Shown one piece after another: positions 9,801-19,332 of a stretch of 64,000 nucleotides of DNA. Source of the stretch: Bolinopsis microptera (Eukaryota > Ctenophora > Tentaculata > Lobata > Bolinopsidae); the NCBI RefSeq assembly GCF_026151205.1, contig NC_087082.1, forward strand, positions 16,523,401-16,587,400, read 5' to 3'. The notes under the pieces are model-generated. The model saw only the letters and a list, made by a program, of their open reading frames with translations. It was not told the origin of the DNA and made no database searches. Position numbers and translations under genes: made by a program. Numbering within the stretch: position 1 is the first letter of the stretch; every line of letters starts with the position of its first letter.

Positions 9801-12629
9801 CTCAGAAGCCTGTCAGTTCTGAAATGATCAAGAAAGCTGTGAAAACTGTGGTACAGGAGGAAGACCGAAACAAAAATCTGATGATTTTTGGTTTATCGGA
9901 GCAGGACAATGAGGAGCTCAGCACCGTGGTCAGTGAAGTGTTCTCAGCAATCGGAGAGAAACCCAGAATCGAAGCTAGTAGAGTCGGAAAGCTCAAACCT
10001 GGCAAGGCTGTGAGACCAGTTAAAGTGACTGCGGCAAGTGCAACAATTGTTAATCAGATTCTCGCTAAATCGAGAAACCTGCGAGCAACGGAAAAGTTTA
10101 AAACTGTTTTTATCAGCCCAGATCGATCTCCAGAACAGAGAGCCAAGCAAAGAGAACTCGTCAGTGACATGAAAAGACTGGTAACTGAGCAACCTGATAA
10201 GCTACACTTTATCAGAAACGGTGCTATAAAGAGTACTGATAAGACTAATAAGACTGCAGAATGAGCTTGAGTGTTTTTAATAATTTATTATTATTAGTGT
10301 ATTCAAGTTTTTGTTGTGTGGAGGATGTTTTAACTCACTCTTGTGTGCCCAGTCTTGCACTGTCAGTATTTCTCGACACTTCGAGCACACAAAACTGTCA
10401 GTTTTCGCGACAATTGTCAGATTTCGTTTTCAGTTCTGTCAATTTCAAGCGCTACTAGCTCTACTACTAGTAGTCTACTTCAGCTCACATTAAAGGGAGT
10501 TTTCGTCGTGCGTGTAGCGCCCTTCAAGTTTAACTTGGACGGATAGGATTTATAAAACTTCTGATTATAATATTTATACTATATTGTATTTTGTATTTAT
10601 GTATTTTAGTAAATGGTCATTAGAACCACCGGCACCGTCCGGGCCCAAACAACACCCTAGTAAAACTCTAGTAACACCATAGTAACACCCTAGTAACACC
10701 CTAGTAACACCCTAGTACACCTTAGTAACACCCTAGTAACCCTTTAGTAACACCGTTATTTCAGATACGGTGAAGTACACAACAGAACCCAGCTACTGTA
10801 CAAGTACCCATCCAGCACAGAGTACAAGAAGCTCGACCCTGATAGACTGCTCACTGGTCGCCCAACGGCAAACATCTTCGCTCAGCACGCCAACTTTGAC
10901 CATGCTTTTCTCAAAGATCACATATTCAACCCTTCGAAAACTTTCACCATTCTGCGATCCCCTGTTTCACAGTTCTCATCAGCCTTCAGCTTCTTTGAGA
11001 TCACTAATCTCTACCCAGCGGACACATTTGAGGAGAGTTTGAAGCTCTTCTTCAGCAGTCACATGCATGACAAATACTTGGTTAACACGTACTTTTGTAA
11101 GAACTGTGCTATGATGGTGAACGCTAACAGCATTGACATGGGACTAAATATAGAGGAGTACTTCAAGTCGGCGGATCAAGACAGGTATTTGTCAAACTTT
11201 CTGGAACAAGCCTCCCAAAGGTGGGATCTAGTGCTGATAACTGAGCACTTTGATCTGTCGTTAGTTCTACTGAAGAGAAAATTCTGCTTGGAGTTTGAGG
11301 ATATTCTGTACCTAAGATCCCTTGAGAGGATAAAGAAAGATAAAGTTGAGGACCCGTCCCTTCTCGCAAAGATAGCACAGATGCAGAAGCTGGATATAGC
11401 GCTGTACGACCACTTCAACGCTACGTTTTGGCGGGAAGTCGAAAAAGAAGAGGGTATATTCGAGGAGCTGGCTATATTTCAAAAGCTGAATAAACAAGTT
11501 CAGTCATTTTGTGTTGAAGGTAAGAATTGGTGAACTTCCTTGAAATTTTAAAAGCTTAAAATTCTTACTCGTAATACTTTGGTAATTCTGCAATCTAATC
11601 AGAGTGGGCTCACCATTCCAGCCAAGTATATTTACTGTCACGTTTACTTTGTCTCGATATCCCCTAGTACTAATTTGTTAGCTGAGTGATGAAACTGAAA
11701 CTACTTAATCGTTAATCCTTGCAACTTTGTAAGTCTCCTGCAGATGATCACTAAAATGATTTGTAATATATATAAGTTTAAGTTTTTGTAGTATTACTAG
11801 GTCAAGATAGGACGGTGTATGGTTCCATGATAAAGTGAGTCATGTGATCGTTTTAGGAAACTTGTGCCCTTGTATCATGTGATCAATTTTCGCCCTTGTG
11901 TCCTTCGCCCTCGTGTCCAACCTTTTAGGAAACTTTCGTCCTTGTGTCCTTTGCCCTTGTGACATCCGCCCTCGTGTCCTTCGCCCTCGTGACTTCCTCG
12001 TGAACGGTTCCCGGTCAGGCCTGATTCCCGGCACGAATCGAATTTACTCAGTTTTATCAAAATTTGAGAATAGACTAATTTAGTTAAAACTACAAGCTTT
12101 AAAACAAGCTTTTAGTAATTTGTCATTATTAAAGTTCAAAGAATGAAGAGATTCTTATTTTGCAGGTACTAGAGTTGGATATCAGGGAACCTACGCCAAT
12201 GTTCTCTCCACAAAGGCAAGGGACAACTTCCAGTGTATGGCTATGAACACCAGATGTCTTAATTTCATAAGATTAATAGGTATGAGTAGCAGTGTTTTAG
12301 GCCGTATTTATTTCTATATAGGGCTTAGAATCCATAACATTTTTTATTCCTTCCCTTTTTCTAGAGAAAACAGTTTTCAAACGTTCAATTATTGTAGTAA
12401 TAATATTTTCTTATTTATCTTATAGTAATAAACGAGGCAAAATTATTAAACTTTCTCTTAATATTTCAAAGAAGCAAGAGATGACACCGCGGTGAATGAC
12501 AACATGAGAACGGAAATTGCGCTGGAGTTCACGGATCCTGACAGTTTGAATCTGAAACAAATCATACATATGGACAGAAAGGAGAACATCATTGACTTAG
12601 CTTATAAAAATAAATTTAAATTAAATTAA
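805..12629 (+). CDS. Galactose-3-O-sulfotransferase-like (Gal3ST family) Golgi enzyme, 6 coding exons
   Basis: Exons: 805-869, 6637-6776, 7062-7218, 10765-11519, 12166-12279, 12472-12629. All junctions are GT-AG, all phases agree, and the sum is 1389 nt (462 aa plus stop). Family members transfer sulfate from PAPS to the 3-OH of galactose on glycolipids or glycans in the Golgi. Visible features: a short cytoplasmic N-terminus, one signal-anchor segment (about residues 37-55), the 5'-phosphosulfate loop TKTHKTGSST (105-114), a glycosylation sequon at N127, and the 3'-phosphate loop FTILRSPVSQFSSAF (181-195). Length is close to human family members (about 420-490 aa). Which acceptor sugar is used cannot be told. 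The body is secure from exon 3 on; exon 1 is inferred from phase and from the AG six bases upstream of its ATG. Confidence 0.85.
1307..1802. repeat. Two near-identical ~205-bp direct repeats
   Basis: Bases 1307-1512 and 1594-1802 are almost the same sequence, differing at a few positions, and are separated by about 80 bp. Both begin with 'tatagtaggaatcaaagcca'. They lie in intron 1 of the sulfotransferase gene. The open frames through them are not convincing proteins. Confidence 0.85.
1926..1962. repeat. (TGAAA)n microsatellite
   Basis: A short pentanucleotide run of about six units, with no further structure. Confidence 0.9.
2236..2395 (-). repeat. Dispersed repeat, inverted relative to 63605-63750
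   Basis: The reverse complement of this stretch resembles 63605-63750. Both share an 'agcgagcgaccgat' block, a 'ccttttgtttggga' block and a 'tgggttttggt' block in the same order. It is probably one transposon family with diverged copies at both ends of the window. Confidence 0.65.
2693..3595. mobile_element. Non-autonomous TIR element (hAT-like ends), ~0.9 kb
   Basis: The ends are inverted: TAGGGTTTGCA at the left and TGCAAACCCTA at the right, each followed inward by several copies of TTATCGGCGATAA. Repeated subterminal motifs and this terminal sequence resemble hAT-type elements. No transposase frame is present. Inside, 2884-2990 and 3026-3175 are a tandem duplication of ~145 bp. No clear target-site duplication was found, so the superfamily call is tentative. 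Confidence 0.7.
4166..4809. mobile_element. Possible MITE with inverted ends
   Basis: TACCTTACGAGATATATTTA at the left is matched by an imperfect inverted copy ending at about 4809. A left flank resembling 'aaaatctaatttttggttta' also precedes the element at 5849, so the true boundaries may lie further out. It is non-coding. Confidence 0.4.
5416..5784. mobile_element. TIR element family T1, copy 1 (MITE-like)
   Basis: The ends are a 15-bp inverted pair, TCACTCTACAGTCGA with one mismatch (GTGATT side). The ~370-bp body contains CCCTAACCCTAAC tracts and a long G run (5665-5689). A second copy is at 14867-15244 with the same order of blocks. No protein is encoded, so it would need a transposase in trans. 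Confidence 0.8.
5849..6199. mobile_element. TIR element family T2 (MITE-like)
   Basis: CTTACCTTAACTGC at 5849-5862 is perfectly inverted at 6186-6199 and the match continues imperfectly inward (AAAAAC against GAAAAT). The body is AT-rich with several TTCGTCG-like motifs. There is no transposase frame. Confidence 0.7.
6482..6632. repeat. Degenerate copies of the 11-bp GTAACACC-type minisatellite
   Basis: Units such as 'agtaacaccg', 'agtaaaactc' and 'taacacctta' recur irregularly up to the acceptor of exon 2. They look like an aged relative of the array at 8484-9264. Confidence 0.5.
6637..6776 (+). CDS. Gal3ST-like coding exon 2, signal-anchor segment
   Basis: The acceptor is TTATTTCAG and the donor GCTT|GTGAGT. 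The exon encodes a basic stretch followed by a hydrophobic run (CVSYGFFLITITSLVLYLT), as expected for a type II Golgi membrane enzyme. It ends in phase 1, which matches the two-base start of exon 3. Confidence 0.75.
7062..7218 (+). CDS. Gal3ST-like coding exon 3, PAPS 5'-phosphosulfate loop
   Basis: The acceptor is TTTCGATTTCAG and the donor CTCAG|GTAACT. The exon encodes the stem region and the block IIFTKTHKTGSSTITNILLR, the hallmark 5'-PSB motif of this family. It leaves phase 2; the split AG|A codon restores the arginine before YGEVHNRT in exon 4. Confidence 0.9.
7267..7975 (+). mobile_element. Dispersed repeat family D1, longest copy
   Basis: The head block 'gccgggacttcactatcgca' also occurs at ~16305 (same strand) and, inverted, at ~39050. 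The middle block 'gtgagttgaaaatagtgtgt' recurs inverted near 38645. The tail equals bases 1-125. It may be a SINE or other short non-autonomous element; no coding frame or clear terminal repeat was seen. Confidence 0.6.
8443..8479 (+). pseudogene. Stray copy of the first 37 bases of sulfotransferase exon 4
   Basis: Bases 8443-8479 match 10765-10801 with only two visible mismatches, then run directly into the 11-bp minisatellite. The copy is too short to function and lacks a donor. It suggests that the exon edge took part in the duplication that created or spread the array. Confidence 0.8.
8484..9264. repeat. 11-bp minisatellite (CCCTAGTAACA)n, about 70 units
   Basis: A near-continuous array of the 11-bp unit, with recurrent variants 'ccatagcaaca' and 'ctctagtaaca' arranged in higher-order blocks. 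It lies in intron 3 of the sulfotransferase gene. A related block is at 10651-10754 on the far side of an inserted retroelement. Confidence 0.95.
9265..10650 (+). mobile_element. ORF1-only non-LTR retroelement inserted in the minisatellite
   Basis: A unique ~1.4-kb segment sits between two blocks of the same 11-bp array, as expected of an insertion. It has one long ORF (9353-10264) resembling LINE ORF1 proteins and then a ~390-bp tail that includes short AT-rich sequence. No endonuclease or reverse transcriptase follows, so it could only have moved with help from an autonomous LINE. Confidence 0.65.
9353..10264 (+). CDS. LINE ORF1-like RNA-binding protein
   Basis: The frame is intact: 303 codons from a GTG-type opening, or about 294 from the ATG at 9383, which is the likelier start. 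The N-terminal half is helical and partly coiled-coil-like (Q, E, L and S rich, residues ~90-150). The C-terminal half has the RRM-like pattern seen in ORF1 proteins of animal CR1/L2-type LINEs: the strand block KNLMIFGLSEQ (~174-185), the RVGKLKPGKAVRPVKV block (~215-230), then FISPDRSPEQRAKQRE and a final HFIRNGAI. Such proteins bind element RNA and act as chaperones. The assignment is by family pattern from memory. Confidence 0.65.
   Translation: MVCVSPCYTTMTIPPSEYGEKEINMLRGDSVELLNKAMNEMEITAIGQLSPSRVKKMNKDTACDLLYDALIYLEEFTGVVSTDYKMASNSVKHHMFETQETIIKLQSELLACKNEQLESLQTSVKSSVGESVKAEFQSFSSVLQANCPESQKPVSSEMIKKAVKTVVQEEDRNKNLMIFGLSEQDNEELSTVVSEVFSAIGEKPRIEASRVGKLKPGKAVRPVKVTAASATIVNQILAKSRNLRATEKFKTVFISPDRSPEQRAKQRELVSDMKRLVTEQPDKLHFIRNGAIKSTDKTNKTAE
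10651..10754. repeat. 11-bp minisatellite, second block
   Basis: About nine units of CCCTAGTAACA with variants run up to the polypyrimidine tract of exon 4 (acceptor AG at 10763-10764). This is the right-hand part of the array split by the retroelement. Confidence 0.9.
10765..11519 (+). CDS. Gal3ST-like coding exon 4, main catalytic part
   Basis: This is the largest exon (755 nt), opening after CCGTTATTTCAG and closing at GAAG|GTAAGA. It encodes the 3'-PB loop with RSPVSQF, then the helical C-terminal half typical of galactose sulfotransferases. Degenerate 11-bp minisatellite units abut its acceptor, and the first 37 bases of the exon recur at 8443. Confidence 0.92.
11860..12000. repeat. Degenerate CCCTCGTGTCCTTCG-type tandem repeat
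   Basis: Units of ~13-15 bp related to 'cgccctcgtgtccttcgccc' recur irregularly within intron 4 of the sulfotransferase gene. The open frames across it on both strands follow from the repeat and are not genes. Confidence 0.6.
12166..12279 (+). CDS. Gal3ST-like coding exon 5
   Basis: The exon opens after TTATTTTGCAG in phase 1, encodes 38 codons rich in C, N and T, and ends ATAG|GTATGA in phase 1. No stop is present in the frame carried over from exon 4. Confidence 0.8.
12472..12629 (+). CDS. Gal3ST-like coding exon 6 with stop
   Basis: The acceptor is ATATTTCAAAG. The reading frame continues for 51 codons and ends at TAA 12627-12629. A polyadenylation-like AATAAA lies at 13395-13400. Confidence 0.75.
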
Positions 12630-13917
12630 TATTGGCGATTAATTTTTTAATTAGGATTTTTCAAATGCAAATCTTGATCGGTGATTGTACTAACAAATTA
12701 GTGTTTTGACTTCTTTTAAGGTTTCTTAAAAGTAATTTAAGGCAACATTGATAATGTTTGATGTTGCGTGATTTGAATCCATATATGGAACATACCTACT
12801 GGATCAGCATACTTTTATTAGTTGTTGATCAATGGTATTAATGGGTAATACTAATGAAGCTCATGTTGTGCTCATCTTCACCATTAAGAATCGTTGTGAT
12901 GCATTATTACCTTATTATTATCATTATTTTATAGTAATTAAACAACCTTCTGCACGTCATTGTTTATTGTTCAGTTAGTAGGGCACCGTCGGATTAAATA
13001 ATTAGGCTCTTTTAATTATTCTGTCAGATAACAGTTTTAGTATTCAAAAAACTTATGAAACATATAAATGAATATGAGGATGGTTATTAAGTTTAAGAAT
13101 TTAAAGTCTGGGCTGTAGATGCATTTGAAGATTGGTGTCTTACATGACTGTGCATTGAATTATGTTTTACTGTATGTGAGTGTATGAAGCTTTGGCTTTT
13201 TTAAGTTTGTCTGTCTTTCAACAAGGCGTAATTACATGATTTCAAATTGTTCTGTATGTTCTCATCATTTTTAAGTTTTACTGGTAAAGTTAATTATATT
13301 CTATATGCTTTACTATGGCTTGATGATGAATTATATGAATTATAGCAAATGTTGAATGTCGAATGTTTTGAAATGTTCTCCTTTTAGATTTTTTAATAAA
13401 TACAGCGTAACAGATTTCAGTACGTTATTTTTGGTAGTAAGGTAGATATAAAAGGTATGGTACTGGTTATAGTTAAGGGACGTCTAGTTCCACTCTCACT
13501 AAACCGCCCTCCCAAATTGAAACAATTTTTGTGAAAATGGAAAAGGCCCTGAGGGTATGAAAGTATTATATTTCTAGATCGGTGTATTATTGGACGCTGA
13601 TTCCGAATCACCCCGGCCCCTTGACGTCCCAGGAAACGTTACTGGTAGGGGCCTAACTTCGAAAATAAAAGAAATAGAAACGTCTGGTTTTTAACAAAAT
13701 GTTCGCCTTTTAAAAATAACGTTTCCCCCAGGGGGAAATTTAAAACAACGTAGATTTTGAATTATCGCGAAAAGTCTTATTTTGGGCCTTATAAAAGTGC
13801 GCAGCTTTAACTTTGCGGATTCTTGTTCTCTGATTGGCTCAATCGTATCACGTGGTACGTGATGCAATAATTGCATTCTTGGAATAATTGAAGCGTGCAA
13901 ATGCAATGAACTTACTT
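12630..13917. other. 3' flank of the sulfotransferase gene
   Basis: AT-rich, with no gene recognised. AATAAA at 13395-13400 is a candidate polyadenylation signal, which would give a ~770-base 3' UTR. From ~13580 repeat modules begin, with 'ttggacgctgattccgaatc' shared with 14507 and, inverted, with 15115. Confidence 0.45.
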
Positions 13918-14765
13918 GTAGCGCGATGCGTTACTGTGCCGCGCCGCGCACTTAATTAAGCTTCTCGCAACTGGCAACGACGCTAGATCGGCGAGATGCG
14001 CTAGATCGGCGAGATGCGCTACTGTGCCGTGCCGAGCTGCGATGAATTGACATCGTCAATTAATGAACTTACGAGCGCGCACGGAGTTCAACAAGCGGTG
14101 AAGACGCAATCACCTGTAGTAATATTGCCAGACAGTAAGGTCTGCTGGGGTAGGGTAAACATTTAAATGATTCCCTGGAGAGTTATGGGCAAACAATTAT
14201 TTTGGTTACGTGACAGGCTGATAAAACACGAATCCGATTGTTTAGGGCTCGGTTTAGGGTTTCACCTAACCATGTGCTTTTGCGCCACTGCGGGCGCGCT
14301 TGTTTCACAAGCGCAATTGGGCTCTGGATAGAGCAAGGTTAGGGTTAGGGTTAATTGGGGTAGGGCGTCGCGTGCTTAATCACGTTCCATGCTCGTACTT
14401 TGAAATTATACTTTAATTGTTAATATAAAGGGGCTGCGACACGATCATAGTCGAAACCGACACGACAGTCGAAATAAAACCAAATTGGGTCGCGGTCGCT
14501 TATTTTTGGACGCTGATTCCGAATCACTCCCCTCGACATATATAATACTTAACGGGTGATACTCGTAAAACATTTGTTTCAAATTTATACAAGACTCATG
14601 TCGACGAGTCCAACTCAGCGCGCGTCTTGGTAGGTTATTGTAGCGCGATGCACTACTGGGTCGCGCGCGCATCAAATAATGCTTCTCGCAATCACTTCGG
14701 TAGATCGGCGAGATGCACCACTGTGCCTCACCGAGCTGCGAAGGATTGACATCGTGAATCAAGGT
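13918..14765. repeat. GC-rich repeat modules, copies 1 and 2
   Basis: The block with 'tagcgcgatgc', 'cttctcgcaa', 'agatcggcgagatgc' and 'attgacatcgt' occurs at ~13918-14065, ~14640-14762 and again at ~16440-16545. Minus-strand frames through the second and third copies give similar short peptides (starting MIHDVNPS), but only because the DNA is repeated. A TTAGGG-like tract lies at 14335-14353. Confidence 0.65.
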
Positions 14766-14866
14766 AGGTTATAAACATAAACTTATAAAAGGAAACTTTC
14801 CGACAAATTTTAGGCATATCCAATCATTAAACATTATATTACCAATTACAGCTGGATGATGATTAA

Positions 14867-15244
14867 TCACTCTACACTCGACTGTCACGTGACTTTTTTA
14901 ACCCGTTCTCTAGCTGGTTCTGAACGACTTTTCGAAACCCTAACCCTCTAATCTGATCCCAACCCTAACCCTAACCCATTCCTTAACAAAAACATATTCT
15001 AAAACCCTAACCCTAACGAGAAATTAGACTAACTTCCTTATACGGTCATATTACGTGATCGATACAGTTTTTCGCCAATATCTCGTCAGGAGAGCATTTT
15101 AACCCTATGTCATGGGGGGTGATTCGGAATCAGCGTCCGAAAATACATCGATTGAAGTTGGTTACAATGTACAACCATCGGGGGCCCTTTTAGAACAATC
15201 TCGAAGATCGCAATCTAATCGCAATCTAATCGACTGTAAAGTGA
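14867..15244. mobile_element. TIR element family T1, copy 2 (MITE-like)
   Basis: Same block order as 5416-5784: TCACTCTACACTCGA at the left, internal CCCTAACCCTAAC tracts, the 'gtgattcggaatcagcgtcc' block, and a right end ATCGACTGTAAAGTGA. The G run is only six bases here, so the long G tract of copy 1 is a later expansion. Confidence 0.8.
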
Positions 15245-16300
15245 TTTAGCACGCTCGATTACAGTTCAAAGCAACGTCTTTTGCTCCATTTTCATTACTA
15301 TGCCAACTTTAATATCCACTAGGTTTTTCGGACCGTTTTGAAAGTCCGATTGGTCTTTCAAAATTATTTCATTCAAGTATTATAAATGACCCGTTTATAG
15401 GCTATTAATTTTAGGTCCTGACTTACGTTCGCGTTGAACAATTAAAATGTAAAACAGTTGGATAAAATACAAATAAAAGAAACGTTGACAATTAGTATAA
15501 TTTTAAGACGATAAAAATGGGAATAAAGAAATCTCCCGTGCTCGAATCGAAGTGCCCTCCTTGCTGAAGTCTGCTTAGACACGTATTGCGATGTTGCTGT
15601 GACGTCACGTTGCAGTGCAGATGTGCTGGGATAAGAGTGGTGTCCGGTGTCCAGGCGATGTGTCCTGCTCCTGGTCGTGGACGCGTTGACAGTGTTAGTA
15701 ATCAGCCACTGAGTTGACGGCTGTATTACTTCGTTGTTAAAGTGCAGATGTTCTATTTCTGTTAATCAATTGAACTGTGGGAGAGCGTGGTTAAACTTAA
15801 GGTTAAGAAGTTAAAATTTGTTATACAGAAGGTATAACACAAGGAACCGAAGATATGACAAAATAATACAACGAAAATCAACAATTTTCGTCAAATTACG
15901 CGACTTTTACACTTACTGCTTATATTACTGAAGCTCCAAAAGCCGCGCATCATTCCAAAAAGATATAACAAATTTGTCATTGTGAAAAAGCTTTGTCATA
16001 CGTTGTATGACCCGCGGCGCACGAGTGCGCGGCTCCCCTGTATCGTAGAAACTCTACAGTGAAACGACCGTGAGGTTTGCTCTAACCAAAGCCCTTCCGC
16101 TTGCAGTAGCGCGCGACCGCCGTAGGCGGCAAAAGACTTGTGAAACAAGCGCGTCACGCAGTACGCGTATACACATGGCTATGTGAACGTGAGGTCACGA
16201 CGTGATACAAGTAGTTCCTATATTTGTGATAGGGAATATATTGGGTTGTTTTTTATATAGGGTCATTGTGACATTATGTGTCTGAAGAATTTTTAGTGTA
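15245..16300. other. Intergenic, nothing recognised
   Basis: No conserved frame was found on either strand. It contains a GC-richer stretch at 16010-16190 resembling other repeat modules, with no boundaries I can define. Confidence 0.4.
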
Positions 16301-16545
16301 ACCGGCCGGGACTTCACTATCGCAGTTGCAAGTTAAAAGTATAATCCTGCCTATTATATTCGAAAAAACGCAGTACATTTTCGTAATTAAAACGGTGTGA
16401 AAGTATGAACTCGCTAATTCCAAACATGCCACAATTTTGTAGCGCGATGCACTACTGGGCCGCGCGCGCATACAATAATGCTTCTCGCAACCACAGATCT
16501 TATGCAGATCGGCGAGATGCGAAGGATTGACATCGTGAATCAAGC
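16301..16545. repeat. Chimeric repeat: D1 head joined to GC-rich module copy 3
   Basis: The D1 head (16305-16375) is followed within 65 bp by the GC-rich module (16440-16545). The joining of two families at one place suggests nested insertion or a composite element. Confidence 0.6.
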
Positions 16546-16968
16546 CACAATTTAAGTCTGAGCGCCCCTCACATATCTAATAGTAATACTTAATAGGCAA
16601 TAAGGCAATCTTAAGTCTGGAGGTCAGAGGTCCCCTGCCAAATTACCTAATTATGTAGCAAATATATTATGAGGGGAGATAAGAAAGAGAGCGAGAGTTG
16701 GAGGGTACACACCCACACACACTTTATTATCATATTTGGGTCATAAAATGATCAATTAAACCACTTACCGGATATTATCCTTTGAATCATTATCTTATTG
16801 TGAGACTGATAAACAGCAAACCTCTCCAGGATCTCTTAAACCACTTACCACCGTTTTAAAAAACCTTCATCACTTGGCTGCGTCAGAGTTTTCTTGGCAC
16901 TATACTGAAAAAAACCAGCCCCATAACTCTTATCGTTTTCTTGATTAAACCGCTCGGAAATTTTCCAC

Positions 16969-18100
<1,132 letters not shown>

Positions 18101-18205
18101 AAGTTGGTTTTATTCTCTTGCAACACTACTGCACAACAAAAACTGCGCCTGTCCACCTACTGGAATTATTTCTATTGATCCTCTAAGTATTTACTTGTAT
18201 GTACC

Positions 18206-19332
18206 CACATTGTCAATCTGAGCCTTAATACAGGTGTTGTACCAACCCTTTGTAAAAAAGCTAGAGTAACTCCCATCCATAAGGCAGGAATGAAAGATGA
18301 TCCTAATAATTACAGGCCAATATCCATCCTTCCACTTGTAGGAAAACTTATAGAATACTTTGTCGGCAAGCAACTCACTGATTACATGGAAGAGAACAAA
18401 CTTTTCATCCGGCATCAATATGGCTTTCGGAAAAATCACTCCACAACTTATCTGATGTACGATCTGATGGACGAAATATATATGAGTAAATCTAAGTCTT
18501 ATAAACCAGGAATCATCTTTCTTGATCTTAAGAAGGCCTTTGACACAGTGAATCATGAAATATTGCTTCAAAAATTGGCATATTATGGAATTGGTGGCAT
18601 TGCTTTAACCTGGTTTAAGAACTTCTTATCTTGTAGATATCAATGCACTAGGATCAATGGCAATCTAAGCTCATTTTTAGAAGTTCTGAGTGGTGTACCA
18701 CAAGGAAGCATCATTGGGCCTATATTATTTAGTATCTTCATAAATGACATCATTTATGCCTGTAACCTATCTAAGCCCTTTCTATTTGCAGATGATGGTG
18801 CACTATTCTTTGATCAAACCTGCAGAAGCACATTTATAAACATGAAAATAGAACTTATGACAATCTTTAAATGGCTCAGTGTTAATAAATTATCACTCAA
18901 TGAAAAGAAGACTGAATTCCTATTGTTTGATTCTGTTGACCAACATGATGAAATAACCATTGATTGTAATGAGGTAACTTTCACAATCAAGGAGTGCAAA
19001 GAGACAAAATATCTTGGCCTCATTCTAGATAGTAAATTAAACTTCAAAAGCCATGTAGATTATATTATTAGGAAGGTCATGAAGAGAATTGGTGCCATGT
19101 ATAAAAGTAAAGCACTGCTACCCATTAAATATAGGAAAATGTTTGCCAATGCACTCATGTTGCCACAATTCGATTATTTAGACACGATCTATTGTAGAGC
19201 TGGCAAGACAAAACTTGCTGAACTTGACACTCTGTACAAAAAGGTAGCCAAAATAGCTCTCAACGTTCCAAAAACAGAGAGCAGCCTTAATGTTTATAGA
19301 GACATGAAATGGTTACCACTCCATCTTAAATA
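18206..19332 (+). pseudogene. LINE A reverse transcriptase, N-terminal piece
   Basis: The frame opens without a start codon and includes the entry block YRPISILPLVGKLIEYFV, the catalytic FLDLKKAFDTVNHEIL block (~18510-18560), GVPQGSIIGPILF (~18690-18730) and the FADD box (~18785). All three catalytic aspartates are present in this piece. It stops at TAA just inside LINE B. The element is dead because of the truncation and the insertion. Confidence 0.88.

Noticed and set aside
11840-12060. Overlapping frames in the CCCTCGTG repeat
   Set aside because: They arise from a degenerate tandem repeat lying between two well-supported exons.
14445-16543. Two minus-strand frames starting MIHDVNPS
   Set aside because: Their similarity comes from a shared GC-rich DNA repeat; the frames diverge outside it and show no protein family.
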